Notes: generated by a model from the letters alone, not told the origin. Positions 1 to 7,551 are shown, numbered from the stretch's first letter. The stretch: DNA of 62,015 bases from Oscillospiraceae bacterium (GCA_902775565.1 CACYMP010000024.1:1-62015), one strand, 5' to 3'. Numbers and translations: made by a program.

Positions 1-9
1 AAAACAAAA

Positions 10-31
10 ACCGGATTTGACTCCGGTCTGT
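10..31. terminator. Small hairpin, possible terminator of a gene left of the window
   Basis: A perfect 6-bp dyad, ACCGGA (10-15) and TCCGGT (22-27), encloses a 6-nt loop. A-rich sequence lies on its left and CTGTTT on its right, so it could end transcription in either direction. The gene it would serve lies outside the window. Confidence 0.45.
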
Positions 32-59
32 TTGCTATGCCCAGTTATTTCAAAACAGA

Positions 60-100
60 AAACTGCCAACAAGCTCTTGATTTTTGTTAGCAGGTTTTAT
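60..100. terminator. Hairpin terminator, probably bidirectional
   Basis: CTGCCAACAA (63-72) pairs with TTGTTAGCAG (84-93) with one mismatch. GTTTTATT follows on the plus strand and TTTTCTGTTTTG follows on the minus strand. It most likely separates whatever lies to the left from the dCMP deaminase gene. Confidence 0.5.
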
Positions 101-115
101 TGTCCGCTTCTTTTC

Positions 116-144
116 TTGCGGCGTTTTCCTATGTAGGGTAAAAT
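116..144 (+). promoter_or_regulatory. Sigma-A-type promoter for dCMP deaminase
   Basis: TTGCGG (116-121) and TAAAAT (139-144) are separated by 17 bp, placing the transcript start about 25 nt before the ATG at 176. Hexamers were matched by eye only. Confidence 0.5.
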
Positions 145-175
145 CAATGAACAACATTACTCCGGAGGTGCCGGC

Positions 176-661
176 ATGAGCGATAAAAGAGCTGATTACC
201 TGTCATGGGACGAATACTTTATGGGTGTTGCGTCTCTTGCTTCAAAGAGATCCAAGGACCCTAACACTCAGGTCGGTGCGTGCATCGTAGACAGAGCCAA
301 TTACATTATTTCGGTAGGCTATAACGGAATGCCTCTCGGCTGTTCCGATGACGACTTTCCGTGGGACAGGAACGGCGGCACGCTGGATTCCAAGTATGCT
401 TATGTTACCCATGCCGAGCTCAACGCCGTGCTGAACAGCAAGACTGCTGATCTTGAAGGCGATACCGTATATACGACGCTCTTCCCCTGCAACGAATGCA
501 CAAAGGCCCTCATACAGAAGAAGGTCGGAAGGATCGTTTATCTTGACGACAAATATCACGATACCGAGACGGCTCAGGCAGCGAGACGCATGCTTGATTC
601 AGCCGGCATTAAGTACGAGAAGTACGAGAACTCCGGACGTGAAATAAAACTGGATCTCTGA
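176..661 (+). CDS. dCMP deaminase (ComEB-type cytidine/deoxycytidylate deaminase)
   Basis: Converts dCMP to dUMP in the cytoplasm and so feeds thymidylate synthesis. The 161-residue protein has the zinc-deaminase signature: His-Ala-Glu at 79-81 (zinc ligand plus catalytic Glu) and Pro-Cys-x-x-Cys with Cys105 and Cys108. The upstream part matches the deoxycytidylate deaminase branch, including a DPNTQVGA stretch near residue 28 and a YNGMP stretch near residue 49. Length is normal for the family. The ATG at 176 follows a CCGGAGG ribosome binding site at about 161-167. It is the first gene after two hairpins and probably shares a transcript with the GH5 gene 14 bp downstream, although the functions are unrelated. 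Confidence 0.93.
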   Translation: MSDKRADYLSWDEYFMGVASLASKRSKDPNTQVGACIVDRANYIISVGYNGMPLGCSDDDFPWDRNGGTLDSKYAYVTHAELNAVLNSKTADLEGDTVYTTLFPCNECTKALIQKKVGRIVYLDDKYHDTETAQAARRMLDSAGIKYEKYENSGREIKLDL

Positions 662-675
662 GGTTCTCCATCAAT

Positions 676-2673
676 ATGCGATCTGACAAAATTACCCGCA
701 AAACAGCATTCCTGATCGTGGTAATCCTACTTGTATGCATGTTTCCCGTAAATGTATTTGCCGCGCCTGCGGGCAAAGCCAAGAGCAACTGCTGGGGCAA
801 CGGCGGACAGCTGACAGTTCAGCTTTCGGGCTGCAGCGGATATAAGACGATCACGGTAACGGCTGAGTTCTCCGGAAAGATAAAGAAAGCGTCAGGCTGG
901 GGCTTTGATTCCTACAAGATCAGCGGCAAGCGCGTAATTGCAACCGTCTCCTCTACGGGACCCAACAAATGGGCTTTTAACGGCAGCGTCGGCATCCAGG
1001 TCAACGGAAGCGGTATCAAATCCGCAAAGCTTATATCCGTAAAAGGCGACGGTGAAAGCGGAAAAGTATCCTCTGATCCCGGCTCAAAAGTGACAGGCAG
1101 CACGAGTGCAGCCACAGGAAGCGGCAGCACAACAGCACCTGCAAGAAATACCAAAGGTGAAAAGGGCGACGACTGGCTTACCACCAAGGGCTCGAAGATC
1201 GTCGATATGAACGGCAGTGAGGTCTGGCTTACGGGCTGCAACTGGTTCGGCTATAACACCGGAACGAATCTTTTCGACGGCGTATGGAACTGCAACCTCA
1301 AGGAAACTCTCGCATCGATAGCTGACCACGGATTTAATCTCCTGCGCGTCCCCATGTCATCCGAGCTCCTTCTCCAGTGGAAGAAGGGCGAATATCCCAA
1401 GGCTAATTACAATAACGCATATAACGAAGAGCTCAACAGCATGAACTCTTTGGAGATCTTCGATTACGTCGTCTCTCTTTGCGAGCAGAACGGCATGAAG
1501 ATAATGATAGACATCCACTCGGTTAAGACCGATGCGGCGGGACATAACCATCCTGTCTGGTACAAGGACGAGCTTACCGAGGCTGATTTCATCGAATCTC
1601 TCAGATGGATCGCGGCAAGATACAAGGACAATGACACCATCGTTGCCTATGACCTCAAGAACGAGCCGCATGGCAAGCCGCCGGAGTCACCTGTCGCTAT
1701 CTGGAACGATTCAAACGATCCGAACAACTGGAAAAAGGTCGCCGAGAAGGCCGGCAAGGCTGTTCTCAAAGAAAATCCACATGCCCTGATCGTTATCGAG
1801 GGCATCGAGATCTATCCTAAAGATATCAAGTCCAACAACTTCACATCGACCAATAAAGAGGACTACCGCATCACCTGGTGGGGCGGAAACCTTATGGGCG
1901 TTAAGGACTATCCTGTCGACTTCGGGTCCGAAACACTCAATAAGCAGATCGTTTATTCACCTCACGATTACGGCCCGATCGTCTATAAGCAGCCGTGGTT
2001 TGAGAAAGAATTTACGTTTGAATCCCTCAAAAAGGATGCCTGGGACCCTTACTGGCTCTATATAACAGATGAGGGCATCGCTCCGATCCTGGTCGGTGAA
2101 TGGGGCGGCTTTATGCAGGGCGACAACCTCAAATGGATGAACTACATGAGGCAGCTGATAGACGAGAAGAAGCTGAATCACACCTTCTGGTGTTTCAACG
2201 CTAATTCCGGAGATACGGGCGGACTGGTAAAGGATGATTTCAAGACATGGGACGAGGAAAAGTACGGACTTGTAAAGAAAGTCCTCTGGCAGAACGATTC
2301 GGGTAAGTTCGTAGGATTAGACCACAAGGTCCCGCTTGGAGCAAACGGCATCTCGCTTTCCGAGTTTTCTGGAAAGATAGTAACCGTTGCGCCCGAAAGT
2401 GAAAAGCCTTCCGAGACTACTGCCGATAACACTTCCGAAACGCAGGAGACAACGGCAGTCGAAACTACGGCCGAAAGCAAGCCTGCCGAAAAATCTCCCG
2501 CGTCAAACGTGCGAAGGATAGTTGTGGCAGTTATAATAGTTTTGGCGGGTGTCGGTGTATGCGCTTTCGCAGTGCTGGCCGGAGTCCGTGCGGCAGCATC
2601 AAAGACTGAGACGACTGACGGCAAGGAGGATGTCCCTTCAGGAGACAGCAAGGACACTGATGATAGAACTTAG
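676..2673 (+). CDS. Membrane-anchored GH5 family endoglucanase with N-terminal beta-rich domain
   Basis: Predicted secreted cellulase held at the cell surface. Residues 1-30 form a signal peptide. Residues about 36-123 are a small Gly/Ser/Val-rich beta-type domain, possibly carbohydrate-binding but in no family I can name. A Ser/Thr/Gly linker leads to the GH5 catalytic domain at about 165-550. The expected acid/base is Glu330 in DLKNEPHG and the nucleophile Glu475 in ILVGEWGG. A second Thr/Glu linker (575-610) is followed by one membrane helix (about 615-637) and a short acidic Asp/Ser/Thr tail. C-terminal transmembrane anchoring is uncommon for a clostridial cellulase, which is more often free, cellulosomal or sortase-anchored. 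The only nearby Shine-Dalgarno-like element is TGAGG at 659-663. The following gene starts inside its last 14 bases, so the two are co-translated. Subfamily is not determined. Confidence 0.9.
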   Translation: MRSDKITRKTAFLIVVILLVCMFPVNVFAAPAGKAKSNCWGNGGQLTVQLSGCSGYKTITVTAEFSGKIKKASGWGFDSYKISGKRVIATVSSTGPNKWAFNGSVGIQVNGSGIKSAKLISVKGDGESGKVSSDPGSKVTGSTSAATGSGSTTAPARNTKGEKGDDWLTTKGSKIVDMNGSEVWLTGCNWFGYNTGTNLFDGVWNCNLKETLASIADHGFNLLRVPMSSELLLQWKKGEYPKANYNNAYNEELNSMNSLEIFDYVVSLCEQNGMKIMIDIHSVKTDAAGHNHPVWYKDELTEADFIESLRWIAARYKDNDTIVAYDLKNEPHGKPPESPVAIWNDSNDPNNWKKVAEKAGKAVLKENPHALIVIEGIEIYPKDIKSNNFTSTNKEDYRITWWGGNLMGVKDYPVDFGSETLNKQIVYSPHDYGPIVYKQPWFEKEFTFESLKKDAWDPYWLYITDEGIAPILVGEWGGFMQGDNLKWMNYMRQLIDEKKLNHTFWCFNANSGDTGGLVKDDFKTWDEEKYGLVKKVLWQNDSGKFVGLDHKVPLGANGISLSEFSGKIVTVAPESEKPSETTADNTSETQETTAVETTAESKPAEKSPASNVRRIVVAVIIVLAGVGVCAFAVLAGVRAAASKTETTDGKEDVPSGDSKDTDDRT

Positions 2674-3643
2674 TATTCTTGAAAATAATATGTTCATTGA
2701 AAAGGTGCTCTGGATCGGAATTCCGGCAGTCATCCTTGCTCTCGTGGTCTCGTTTACCGTCTGGAGAGCTCTTGAGGACCGTAAGAAGAAGCGCGAAAAG
2801 GCCTGGGAGGCTGAAAGACGCAAGCTCGAGGTTGTCGGCGGAGTGGAAGGCCGAAGCGATGCGGACGGCAGGAAGTACAGAGAGCAGGAGAGGGCAAGAA
2901 GGGAAGCCGAGAAGCGTGCCGAGGAGGCCGCAGGAACTACGAACACGCTGATCGGCGGAAGGAGCGAAGCCGAGGATGATGACCCCGAGGCAAAAGAGGT
3001 TTTCGGCCAGCTTGGTATTTCCTCAAAGAAAGCCGAGGAGATCGACCGTGAGCGCGACAGGCTTGTTATCAACGGTTATCTCCAGAAATCCAACACAGCT
3101 CCCATAAGACCTGTTTATTCAAATACACTGGCCGCAAGACGTGCTCAGAAAGCCGAGCTCGATTCCGATGTTGTCGGAAAAGAAGCTACCACTCCGGCTC
3201 TTGTCACCGACTCCGCGGCGCCGGCAAAGGTGAAACCTACCGAACTTAAACGTCCGACTTCTGCAAGAGTCGGAAAAGGCTCGGTGTCAGAATATATAAG
3301 GCGCAGAGCGACTGATGAGAAGGATGAAGATCCTATGCTCGGATCCGTTATGCGTCCCCAGATCGGTACAGACGTTGAGAATGCCGTTGTTGAGCGTCCT
3401 GCTGAAGTCCAGGCCGAAAAGCCTGACATCATGAAGACCGGCGAGGAAGCGATACTTCCTGCAGCGGAGAAGCCTTTAGAGGGCTTTGCCCCGGCTGACG
3501 GGGAAGAACACAAGCCTGTCAGGCACAAGAGACCATCGTCCGGAATAAACCGCAAGAAGGTAGAGGCTCCGACGCGTCCCGGAAGCGGAGATGTAGAGCC
3601 TGAACCCGACTCGATAACAGGACAGGGCGTAAGGGATATATAG
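2660..3643 (+). CDS. Single-pass membrane protein with long charged, disordered cytoplasmic tail
   Basis: Function unknown. I start it at ATG 2660 because AAGGA lies at 2650-2654, five bases upstream; the open frame extends further but runs deep into the GH5 gene. This gives 327 residues. Residues about 15-37 form one hydrophobic helix (FIEKVLWIGIPAVILALVVS). The Arg/Lys cluster right after it implies the rest is cytoplasmic. That tail of roughly 290 residues is rich in Glu, Lys, Arg, Ala and Pro, with a coiled-coil-like Arg/Glu stretch near residues 50-110 and scattered basic motifs such as KRPTS, KRPSS and RPGSG. It overlaps the cellulase gene by 14 bases, so it probably works with it, perhaps as a membrane partner. 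A strong terminator follows. Confidence 0.75.
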   Translation: MIELSILENNMFIEKVLWIGIPAVILALVVSFTVWRALEDRKKKREKAWEAERRKLEVVGGVEGRSDADGRKYREQERARREAEKRAEEAAGTTNTLIGGRSEAEDDDPEAKEVFGQLGISSKKAEEIDRERDRLVINGYLQKSNTAPIRPVYSNTLAARRAQKAELDSDVVGKEATTPALVTDSAAPAKVKPTELKRPTSARVGKGSVSEYIRRRATDEKDEDPMLGSVMRPQIGTDVENAVVERPAEVQAEKPDIMKTGEEAILPAAEKPLEGFAPADGEEHKPVRHKRPSSGINRKKVEAPTRPGSGDVEPEPDSITGQGVRDI

Positions 3644-3682
3644 ACAAACATCTAAATTATTTAAAAGGCAGTTTGACACTTG

Positions 3683-3724
3683 AAAACCGCAAATGCAGTA
3701 AAATACAGCATTTGCGGTTTTGTC
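3683..3724 (+). terminator. Strong intrinsic terminator after the cellulase operon
   Basis: A perfect 14-bp inverted repeat, AAAACCGCAAATGC (3683-3696) and GCATTTGCGGTTTT (3708-3721), has an 11-nt loop. The stem ends in A and T runs, so it can act on either strand. It closes the 676-3643 unit. Confidence 0.85.
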
Positions 3725-3751
3725 AAATTTACTACATATTTGTCTTTTCCC

Positions 3752-3779
3752 TTGTAATTTCTTGTAGGGATTGTATAAT
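3752..3779 (+). promoter_or_regulatory. Promoter of the repeat-linker surface protein
   Basis: TTGTAA (3752-3757) and TATAAT (3774-3779) are 16 bp apart. The predicted transcript start falls at about 3786, inside the palindrome described next. Confidence 0.65.
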
Positions 3780-3785
3780 TTAGGT

Positions 3786-3802
3786 GTTAACAAATTGTTA
3801 AC
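3786..3802. promoter_or_regulatory. Palindromic operator candidate at the transcript start
   Basis: GTTAACAA-A-TTGTTAAC is a perfect 17-bp palindrome (8-bp arms, 1-bp centre) beginning 7 bp after the -10 box. A repressor bound there would block initiation. The regulator is unknown. A related TTAACAA/TTGTTAA dyad lies upstream of the PFOR gene at 61271-61294. Confidence 0.5.
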
Positions 3803-3837
3803 GCTTCGTTGAATACGTACCCGGGGAGGGGTTATTA

Positions 3838-3930
3838 ATGACGTCAGGCAATAAGTTGAGCAGGATTATTGCGGTTTTATCATGTTTGTATTTATTTGAA
3901 GATGCTGGTGAGGTATCTGCAAATGGATAA
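3838..3930 (+). CDS. Short upstream ORF (30 aa), possible leader peptide
   Basis: An ATG at 3838 follows a very strong GGGGAGGGG ribosome binding site (3823-3831). The 30-residue frame has a hydrophobic middle (RIIAVLSCLYLF) and ends in TAA at 3928-3930. It overlaps the ATG of the large downstream gene (3923) by 8 bases in another frame, an arrangement typical of translational coupling. It may be a genuine leader peptide, or the remnant of an older start of the downstream gene separated by a frameshift. No homology is recognised. Confidence 0.4.
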   Translation: MTSGNKLSRIIAVLSCLYLFEDAGEVSANG

Positions 3931-6145
3931 CATAATAGTAAGGCGAAACGTTCAGAAAGTATTTGTATTCTTTCTGAGTTTGGTTATAGCATTCAGTTGT
4001 TTTTCTTCGGCAGGCACAGAGATTGTACGTGCTGATAAGCGCTATTGGTTCGGCACTTATTCCAGCAGAGCTGACGAGTGCGTTATCCAATTTAAGTTTT
4101 GGAGTTTAAAAAGCAACGCTTCTATCACGATGAGCTTTGATATTAGTAAGCAGGAATTTCATGCAACCCCTGATAGCGGCATTAAGATTACCTCGACAAA
4201 TGATAGTACACTAAAGATTTCGATCAGCAAACCGAAAAACGAACACACATACAAAATAGTGCTTAATGGTACTGGTTTGAACGCAAACAGTGCAAAACTG
4301 ATAAAATGTACGATCACCGAGCCGACACCAAAGCCGACTGCAAATCCTACCAAGAGTCCCACAAAGAGTCCTACGGCTAAACCGACCACAAAGCCGACTG
4401 CCAATCCTACGGCTAAGCCGACCACGAAGCCGACCACGAAGCCGACCACGAAGCCGACCACAAAGCCGACCACGAAGCCGACCACAAAGCCGACAACAAA
4501 GCCGACTACAAAGCCGACTACAAAGCCGACGGTAACAACTAAACCTACGATCCAGTCATCGGCACAGAGTTCTGCTAAGCCGACAACTGAGAACAAGAAG
4601 AACACAAAAAAGAAGACTTCAGCCAAGAAGACAGCAGCCGAGAAGAAGGCAGCTGCCGGAAAGACGAATGCCATAAAAAATAAGATCAAGAACAGTTCAG
4701 AAACAGCTGAAACTTCGGAGACAACATCCGAGATCATGGCTGCGGCAGCCAATAAGATCGACCCCACTACGACAACTACTGAGCCTACTGAAGAAGAGGC
4801 TGCACCTGAAGCAGCTCTGAACCATACCGAATGGCACAGAAGGTCATTTGCATGGCTTTGGTTCGTTCTCGCAATGGTAGTTGCAGGTCTGAGCTATCTC
4901 AGGATCAGAAAGCTCAGGAATGAAGGTAAGACCGGCAAGGATCTTGCTCTGGATTTCATTCCGGGAGTAGGAGATCTCGTATATGCAATCAGAGGATCAG
5001 GTGAAAAGTATGCACCGATAGCTTCTGATGCACAGCGCGGTTACAGCTATAACCCTGCTGCAGGAAAGAAAGAGATCAAGGCGATCGATGAGGAAGCTGA
5101 GAGAGCCGAGAAGTCAGCTTTCAAGCCTATATCTACTGAACAGCATACTCCGATCAAGCGTCCCAAGGAGTTTTCCGTAAACCATGCGGCAGCGTTCGCA
5201 GCTGCTGCCGGAACAGCGGCGGGAACAGACGATAAGCAGGAAGAACCTGTTCAGGCTCAGGCAAAGCCGGCAGCAGCAACTCCGTTTAAGCCTGCGGAAG
5301 GTATCACACGTGCCAGATCGGTCAATCCGAATGAGGTCTTCAAGACGGAGGTATCTCATACAACTGATGAGATCATGTCTTCTGCATTCAAGCCGTCATT
5401 AGGATCGCGCCCGACAGACAAGATAGTATCTTCGGCTTTCAAACCTGTTTCGGGTTCACATACGTCCGAGAAGATCGTTTCTTCGGCTGTAAAGTCATCC
5501 AATTCGAAGTTCACACCGCAGGCTCCGGCCAAGGTCCTTCAGGACAGTGATGCGGTCAGACAGGCAAAAGAAAGAGCCGAAGCAGCAAGAGAGCAGCAGG
5601 CAATGCGTGCCGCTATGAGGACAGGCAGATCCGTTTCCGAGATCAAGGGTGAGGCAAAGCCTGCCCAGACAGGCCCTGTCAGCAGACCTTCGGCTTTCGG
5701 TACAAAACGTCCTTCAGCAAATGATTCAGCGGCAAAGAGCACGTTTAATCCCGTAGCTGCTCCGGCACGCACCAAGACCGGTTCTACCAACTCCAACCAG
5801 TTGGGAAGCATGCTGGCCGGCAAATCAAACGGCGCGGCAAGGACACCTGTATGGGCTTCCCGCGGTGCAGCGGCGATCAACCCGTTTAAGCAGGCAGGTG
5901 AGCAGGAAGCGACTGAGCCTAAGAACGAAGACAAAGCAATGAGTTCATACGGAACAGCCGTCAGTTCTTCGGCAATATTGCAGGGTGACCAGCACGTCAC
6001 GGATACACGCTTTAAAGCTGCAAAGGGTCAGGTGCTTGAAGGTCAGAGACCTGCCATAGCTGATCCGAGCGCGCATGTAGCTCCTACTGCAACCCAGCCG
6101 GTATTCGGATTTAAGCCGATCGATCCGGGCAGTCAGGATAATTGA
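3923..6145 (+). CDS. Type I membrane protein: beta-type ectodomain, KPTT-repeat linker, one TM helix, long cytoplasmic tail with FKP motifs
   Basis: Function unknown. I start it at ATG 3923 because GGTGAGG lies at 3907-3913 and the protein then opens with a textbook signal peptide (cleavage likely after VRA, residues 35-37). A TTG at 3869 is possible but lacks support. The 740 residues comprise: a beta-type domain (about 38-133) whose end (NGTGLNANSAKLI) resembles the GH5 N-terminal domain (NGSGIKSAKLI); a Thr/Pro/Lys linker (134-220) dominated by KPTT repeats; a Lys/Ala-rich stretch (222-258); one membrane helix (about 308-326) followed by basic residues; and a cytoplasmic tail of about 400 residues, Ala/Ser/Pro-rich, with recurrent FKP motifs. 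It looks like a cell-wall-spanning surface protein with an inside partner. Its unit lies between two terminators. Confidence 0.75.
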   Translation: MDNIIVRRNVQKVFVFFLSLVIAFSCFSSAGTEIVRADKRYWFGTYSSRADECVIQFKFWSLKSNASITMSFDISKQEFHATPDSGIKITSTNDSTLKISISKPKNEHTYKIVLNGTGLNANSAKLIKCTITEPTPKPTANPTKSPTKSPTAKPTTKPTANPTAKPTTKPTTKPTTKPTTKPTTKPTTKPTTKPTTKPTTKPTVTTKPTIQSSAQSSAKPTTENKKNTKKKTSAKKTAAEKKAAAGKTNAIKNKIKNSSETAETSETTSEIMAAAANKIDPTTTTTEPTEEEAAPEAALNHTEWHRRSFAWLWFVLAMVVAGLSYLRIRKLRNEGKTGKDLALDFIPGVGDLVYAIRGSGEKYAPIASDAQRGYSYNPAAGKKEIKAIDEEAERAEKSAFKPISTEQHTPIKRPKEFSVNHAAAFAAAAGTAAGTDDKQEEPVQAQAKPAAATPFKPAEGITRARSVNPNEVFKTEVSHTTDEIMSSAFKPSLGSRPTDKIVSSAFKPVSGSHTSEKIVSSAVKSSNSKFTPQAPAKVLQDSDAVRQAKERAEAAREQQAMRAAMRTGRSVSEIKGEAKPAQTGPVSRPSAFGTKRPSANDSAAKSTFNPVAAPARTKTGSTNSNQLGSMLAGKSNGAARTPVWASRGAAAINPFKQAGEQEATEPKNEDKAMSSYGTAVSSSAILQGDQHVTDTRFKAAKGQVLEGQRPAIADPSAHVAPTATQPVFGFKPIDPGSQDN
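4415..4534 (+). repeat. 12-bp tandem repeat (10 units) coding KPTT linker
   Basis: Ten consecutive 12-bp units of the form AAGCCGACCACR code nine Lys-Pro-Thr-Thr and one Lys-Pro-Thr-Val. Looser KPTA/NPTK/SPTK units precede it from about 4324. The first three units are identical and the rest differ at one to three positions, so slipped-strand changes in linker length are possible. Being coding and in frame, gain or loss of units would not break the protein. Confidence 0.9.
5363..5503 (+). repeat. Three degenerate tandem SSAFKP repeats in the cytoplasmic tail
   Basis: The tail contains TDEIMSSAFKPS, then TDKIVSSAFKPV, then SEKIVSSAVKSS, spaced about 17 residues apart. Further single FKP motifs occur near DNA 5120 (KSAFKPI), 5280 (TPFKPAE) and 6110 (FGFKPID). 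Repeated short motifs in a disordered tail usually mark docking sites for a partner; the partner is unknown. Confidence 0.7.
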
Positions 6146-6157
6146 TCAAAGCCATTT

Positions 6158-6189
6158 ACGGCGGCCTCGAAATGAGACCGCCGTTTTTT
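6158..6189 (+). terminator. Intrinsic terminator
   Basis: ACGGCGGCCTC (6158-6168) pairs with GAGACCGCCGT (6174-6184) with one mismatch, followed by a run of six T. It ends the surface-protein transcript. Confidence 0.85.
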
Positions 6190-6257
6190 GTTATATGGAA
6201 GGTCTCTCGATTTAGTGTATTATTGTTTTAGAGTTCTTCATCGGAGGTAGATCTGTC

Positions 6258-7169
6258 GTGAGCAAACACATCGCGATAATCACAGGCGCATCATCCGGTA
6301 TCGGAAAAGCTTTTCTCGAAGAGATAGCTAATGACCGCGGAGTAAACGGCGCCACACCCTTTGATGAGATCTGGGCAGTAGCAAGAAGTGAAGATAAGCT
6401 CATTGAGATAAAGACACTGCTTGGAGACGACCGTATAGTACCGGTCACTGCCGACCTTTCCTCACCTGAAGATATGACTAGGCTTTCTGAACGTCTGGCT
6501 TCGGAAAAGCCTCAGATAGGTCTGCTTATAAACTGTGCGGGAATGGGCATGAAAGGTCTGGTGGAAGATCACCCCGCCAAGACACTTGAAGATACGATCG
6601 ACGTCAACTGCACGAGTCTGGCTAAGCTTACCAGGATCTGCATTCCATACATGATCGTGAGAGATCTCTCCCGGACAAGAGACAAAAGACCGAGGATCAT
6701 TAATATTGCATCATCGGCGGGATTTCTTCCCCAGCCGGGATTCGCGGCATACGCGGCAAGCAAAGCCTTTGTAATCTCTTTTTCGAGAGCGCTTTATTAC
6801 GAACTGAAAGATCACAGGATCATAGTCACGGCAATATGCCCGGGGCCCGTTAAGACCGATTTCCAGCGCAAAGCTACAGGCGGAGCGCAAGCTGATTTTA
6901 CCGGCATCCGAAAGTATGTCGTTGCCGATCCTGTCAAGCTTGCAAAAGCCTCTATTAGAGCATCCGGGAAAGGAAGGCAGATCCTTGTTTATGGTTTTTC
7001 GCAAAAGGCACTTCATGTCGCATCAAAGATCATCCCTACATCCTGGATACTCGCCATTGAGAAGAAGATGATGCCGGTCGAAAAGACTGCTTCAGAAGTT
7101 AAGGAAGATAAAGGAATCAGCGGACCTGATGAGTCCGCAAAAGAAGTAAATACAGCGGGAGGAATTTAA
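6258..7169 (+). CDS. Short-chain dehydrogenase/reductase (SDR)
   Basis: NAD(P)-dependent oxidoreductase of the classical SDR type; the substrate cannot be told from sequence. The 303-residue protein has the dinucleotide-binding TGASSGIG (9-16), NCAG (92-95), the catalytic serine region ASSAG (151-155) and YxxxK with Tyr165 and Lys169. The C-terminal extension (from about 265) is charged. The GTG start at 6258 is chosen because GGAGG lies ten bases upstream at 6243-6247. It is one base pair from the SCP2-like gene, an arrangement that suggests handling of a hydrophobic substrate (inference). A weak TATTAT -10 lies at 6218-6223. Confidence 0.9.
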   Translation: MSKHIAIITGASSGIGKAFLEEIANDRGVNGATPFDEIWAVARSEDKLIEIKTLLGDDRIVPVTADLSSPEDMTRLSERLASEKPQIGLLINCAGMGMKGLVEDHPAKTLEDTIDVNCTSLAKLTRICIPYMIVRDLSRTRDKRPRIINIASSAGFLPQPGFAAYAASKAFVISFSRALYYELKDHRIIVTAICPGPVKTDFQRKATGGAQADFTGIRKYVVADPVKLAKASIRASGKGRQILVYGFSQKALHVASKIIPTSWILAIEKKMMPVEKTASEVKEDKGISGPDESAKEVNTAGGI

Positions 7170-7170
7170 C

Positions 7171-7509
7171 ATGGCTGCTAAGACAAAAGTTGAACCCACA
7201 TTCGCGAGCATTTTCAGGGCAGTTGAGCAGAGAGCTGCGAAAGCAAGATTCCTCAGGGATACCGCTACGCAGATCACCCTTAAGGGCAATCTCGACAACC
7301 AGCCTTTCTATGTCAAGGTAGAAGACGGACAGGCTGAGACTGCGCCTTATGAATATATCAATGCGCCGTTTTATATCGATGCGGATACTGACGCTTTTAC
7401 TGCCGTCCTTAACGGAGTAATGACTTTCGGTTCCGCAGTAGCCCAGGGATTCATCACTGTTAACGGTGATGCAGGTCAGGCATATCTGTTCATCAGTACG
7501 CTTTTCTGA
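7171..7509 (+). CDS. SCP2 sterol-binding-like small protein
   Basis: 112 residues with the alpha/beta pattern of SCP2-type lipid-carrier domains. A first strand pair (TQITLKGNLDN, FYVKVEDG) is followed by a helix containing DADTDAFTAVLNGVMTFGSAVAQ and a terminal strand near GFITVNGDAGQAYLF. In the SCP2 family this last helix and strand line a hydrophobic tunnel for acyl-CoA or other lipids. The ATG overlaps the end of the SDR unit, with GGAGG about ten bases upstream, so the two are co-translated. The assignment rests on pattern rather than a strict motif, hence moderate confidence. Confidence 0.6.
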   Translation: MAAKTKVEPTFASIFRAVEQRAAKARFLRDTATQITLKGNLDNQPFYVKVEDGQAETAPYEYINAPFYIDADTDAFTAVLNGVMTFGSAVAQGFITVNGDAGQAYLFISTLF

Positions 7510-7523
7510 AACCAAAAAGACAA

Positions 7524-7551
7524 TTCAAACCATAGTTCGATAAGTTATAAT
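7524..7551 (+). promoter_or_regulatory. Promoter giving a probable leaderless transcript
   Basis: TTCAAA (7524-7529) and TATAAT (7546-7551) are 16 bp apart. Initiation 6-8 bp after the -10 box falls at 7557-7559, right at the ATG at 7560, and there is no Shine-Dalgarno sequence before that ATG. Confidence 0.5.

Noticed and set aside
4324..4534. CRISPR-like array
   Set aside because: The units are 12 bp, contiguous without spacers, in frame, and encode Lys-Pro-Thr-Thr.
4159..4767. Minus-strand 202-codon frame of Val-Gly-Phe repeats
   Set aside because: It is the shadow of the KPTT repeat on the other strand; composition follows the 12-bp repeat and there is no start signal.
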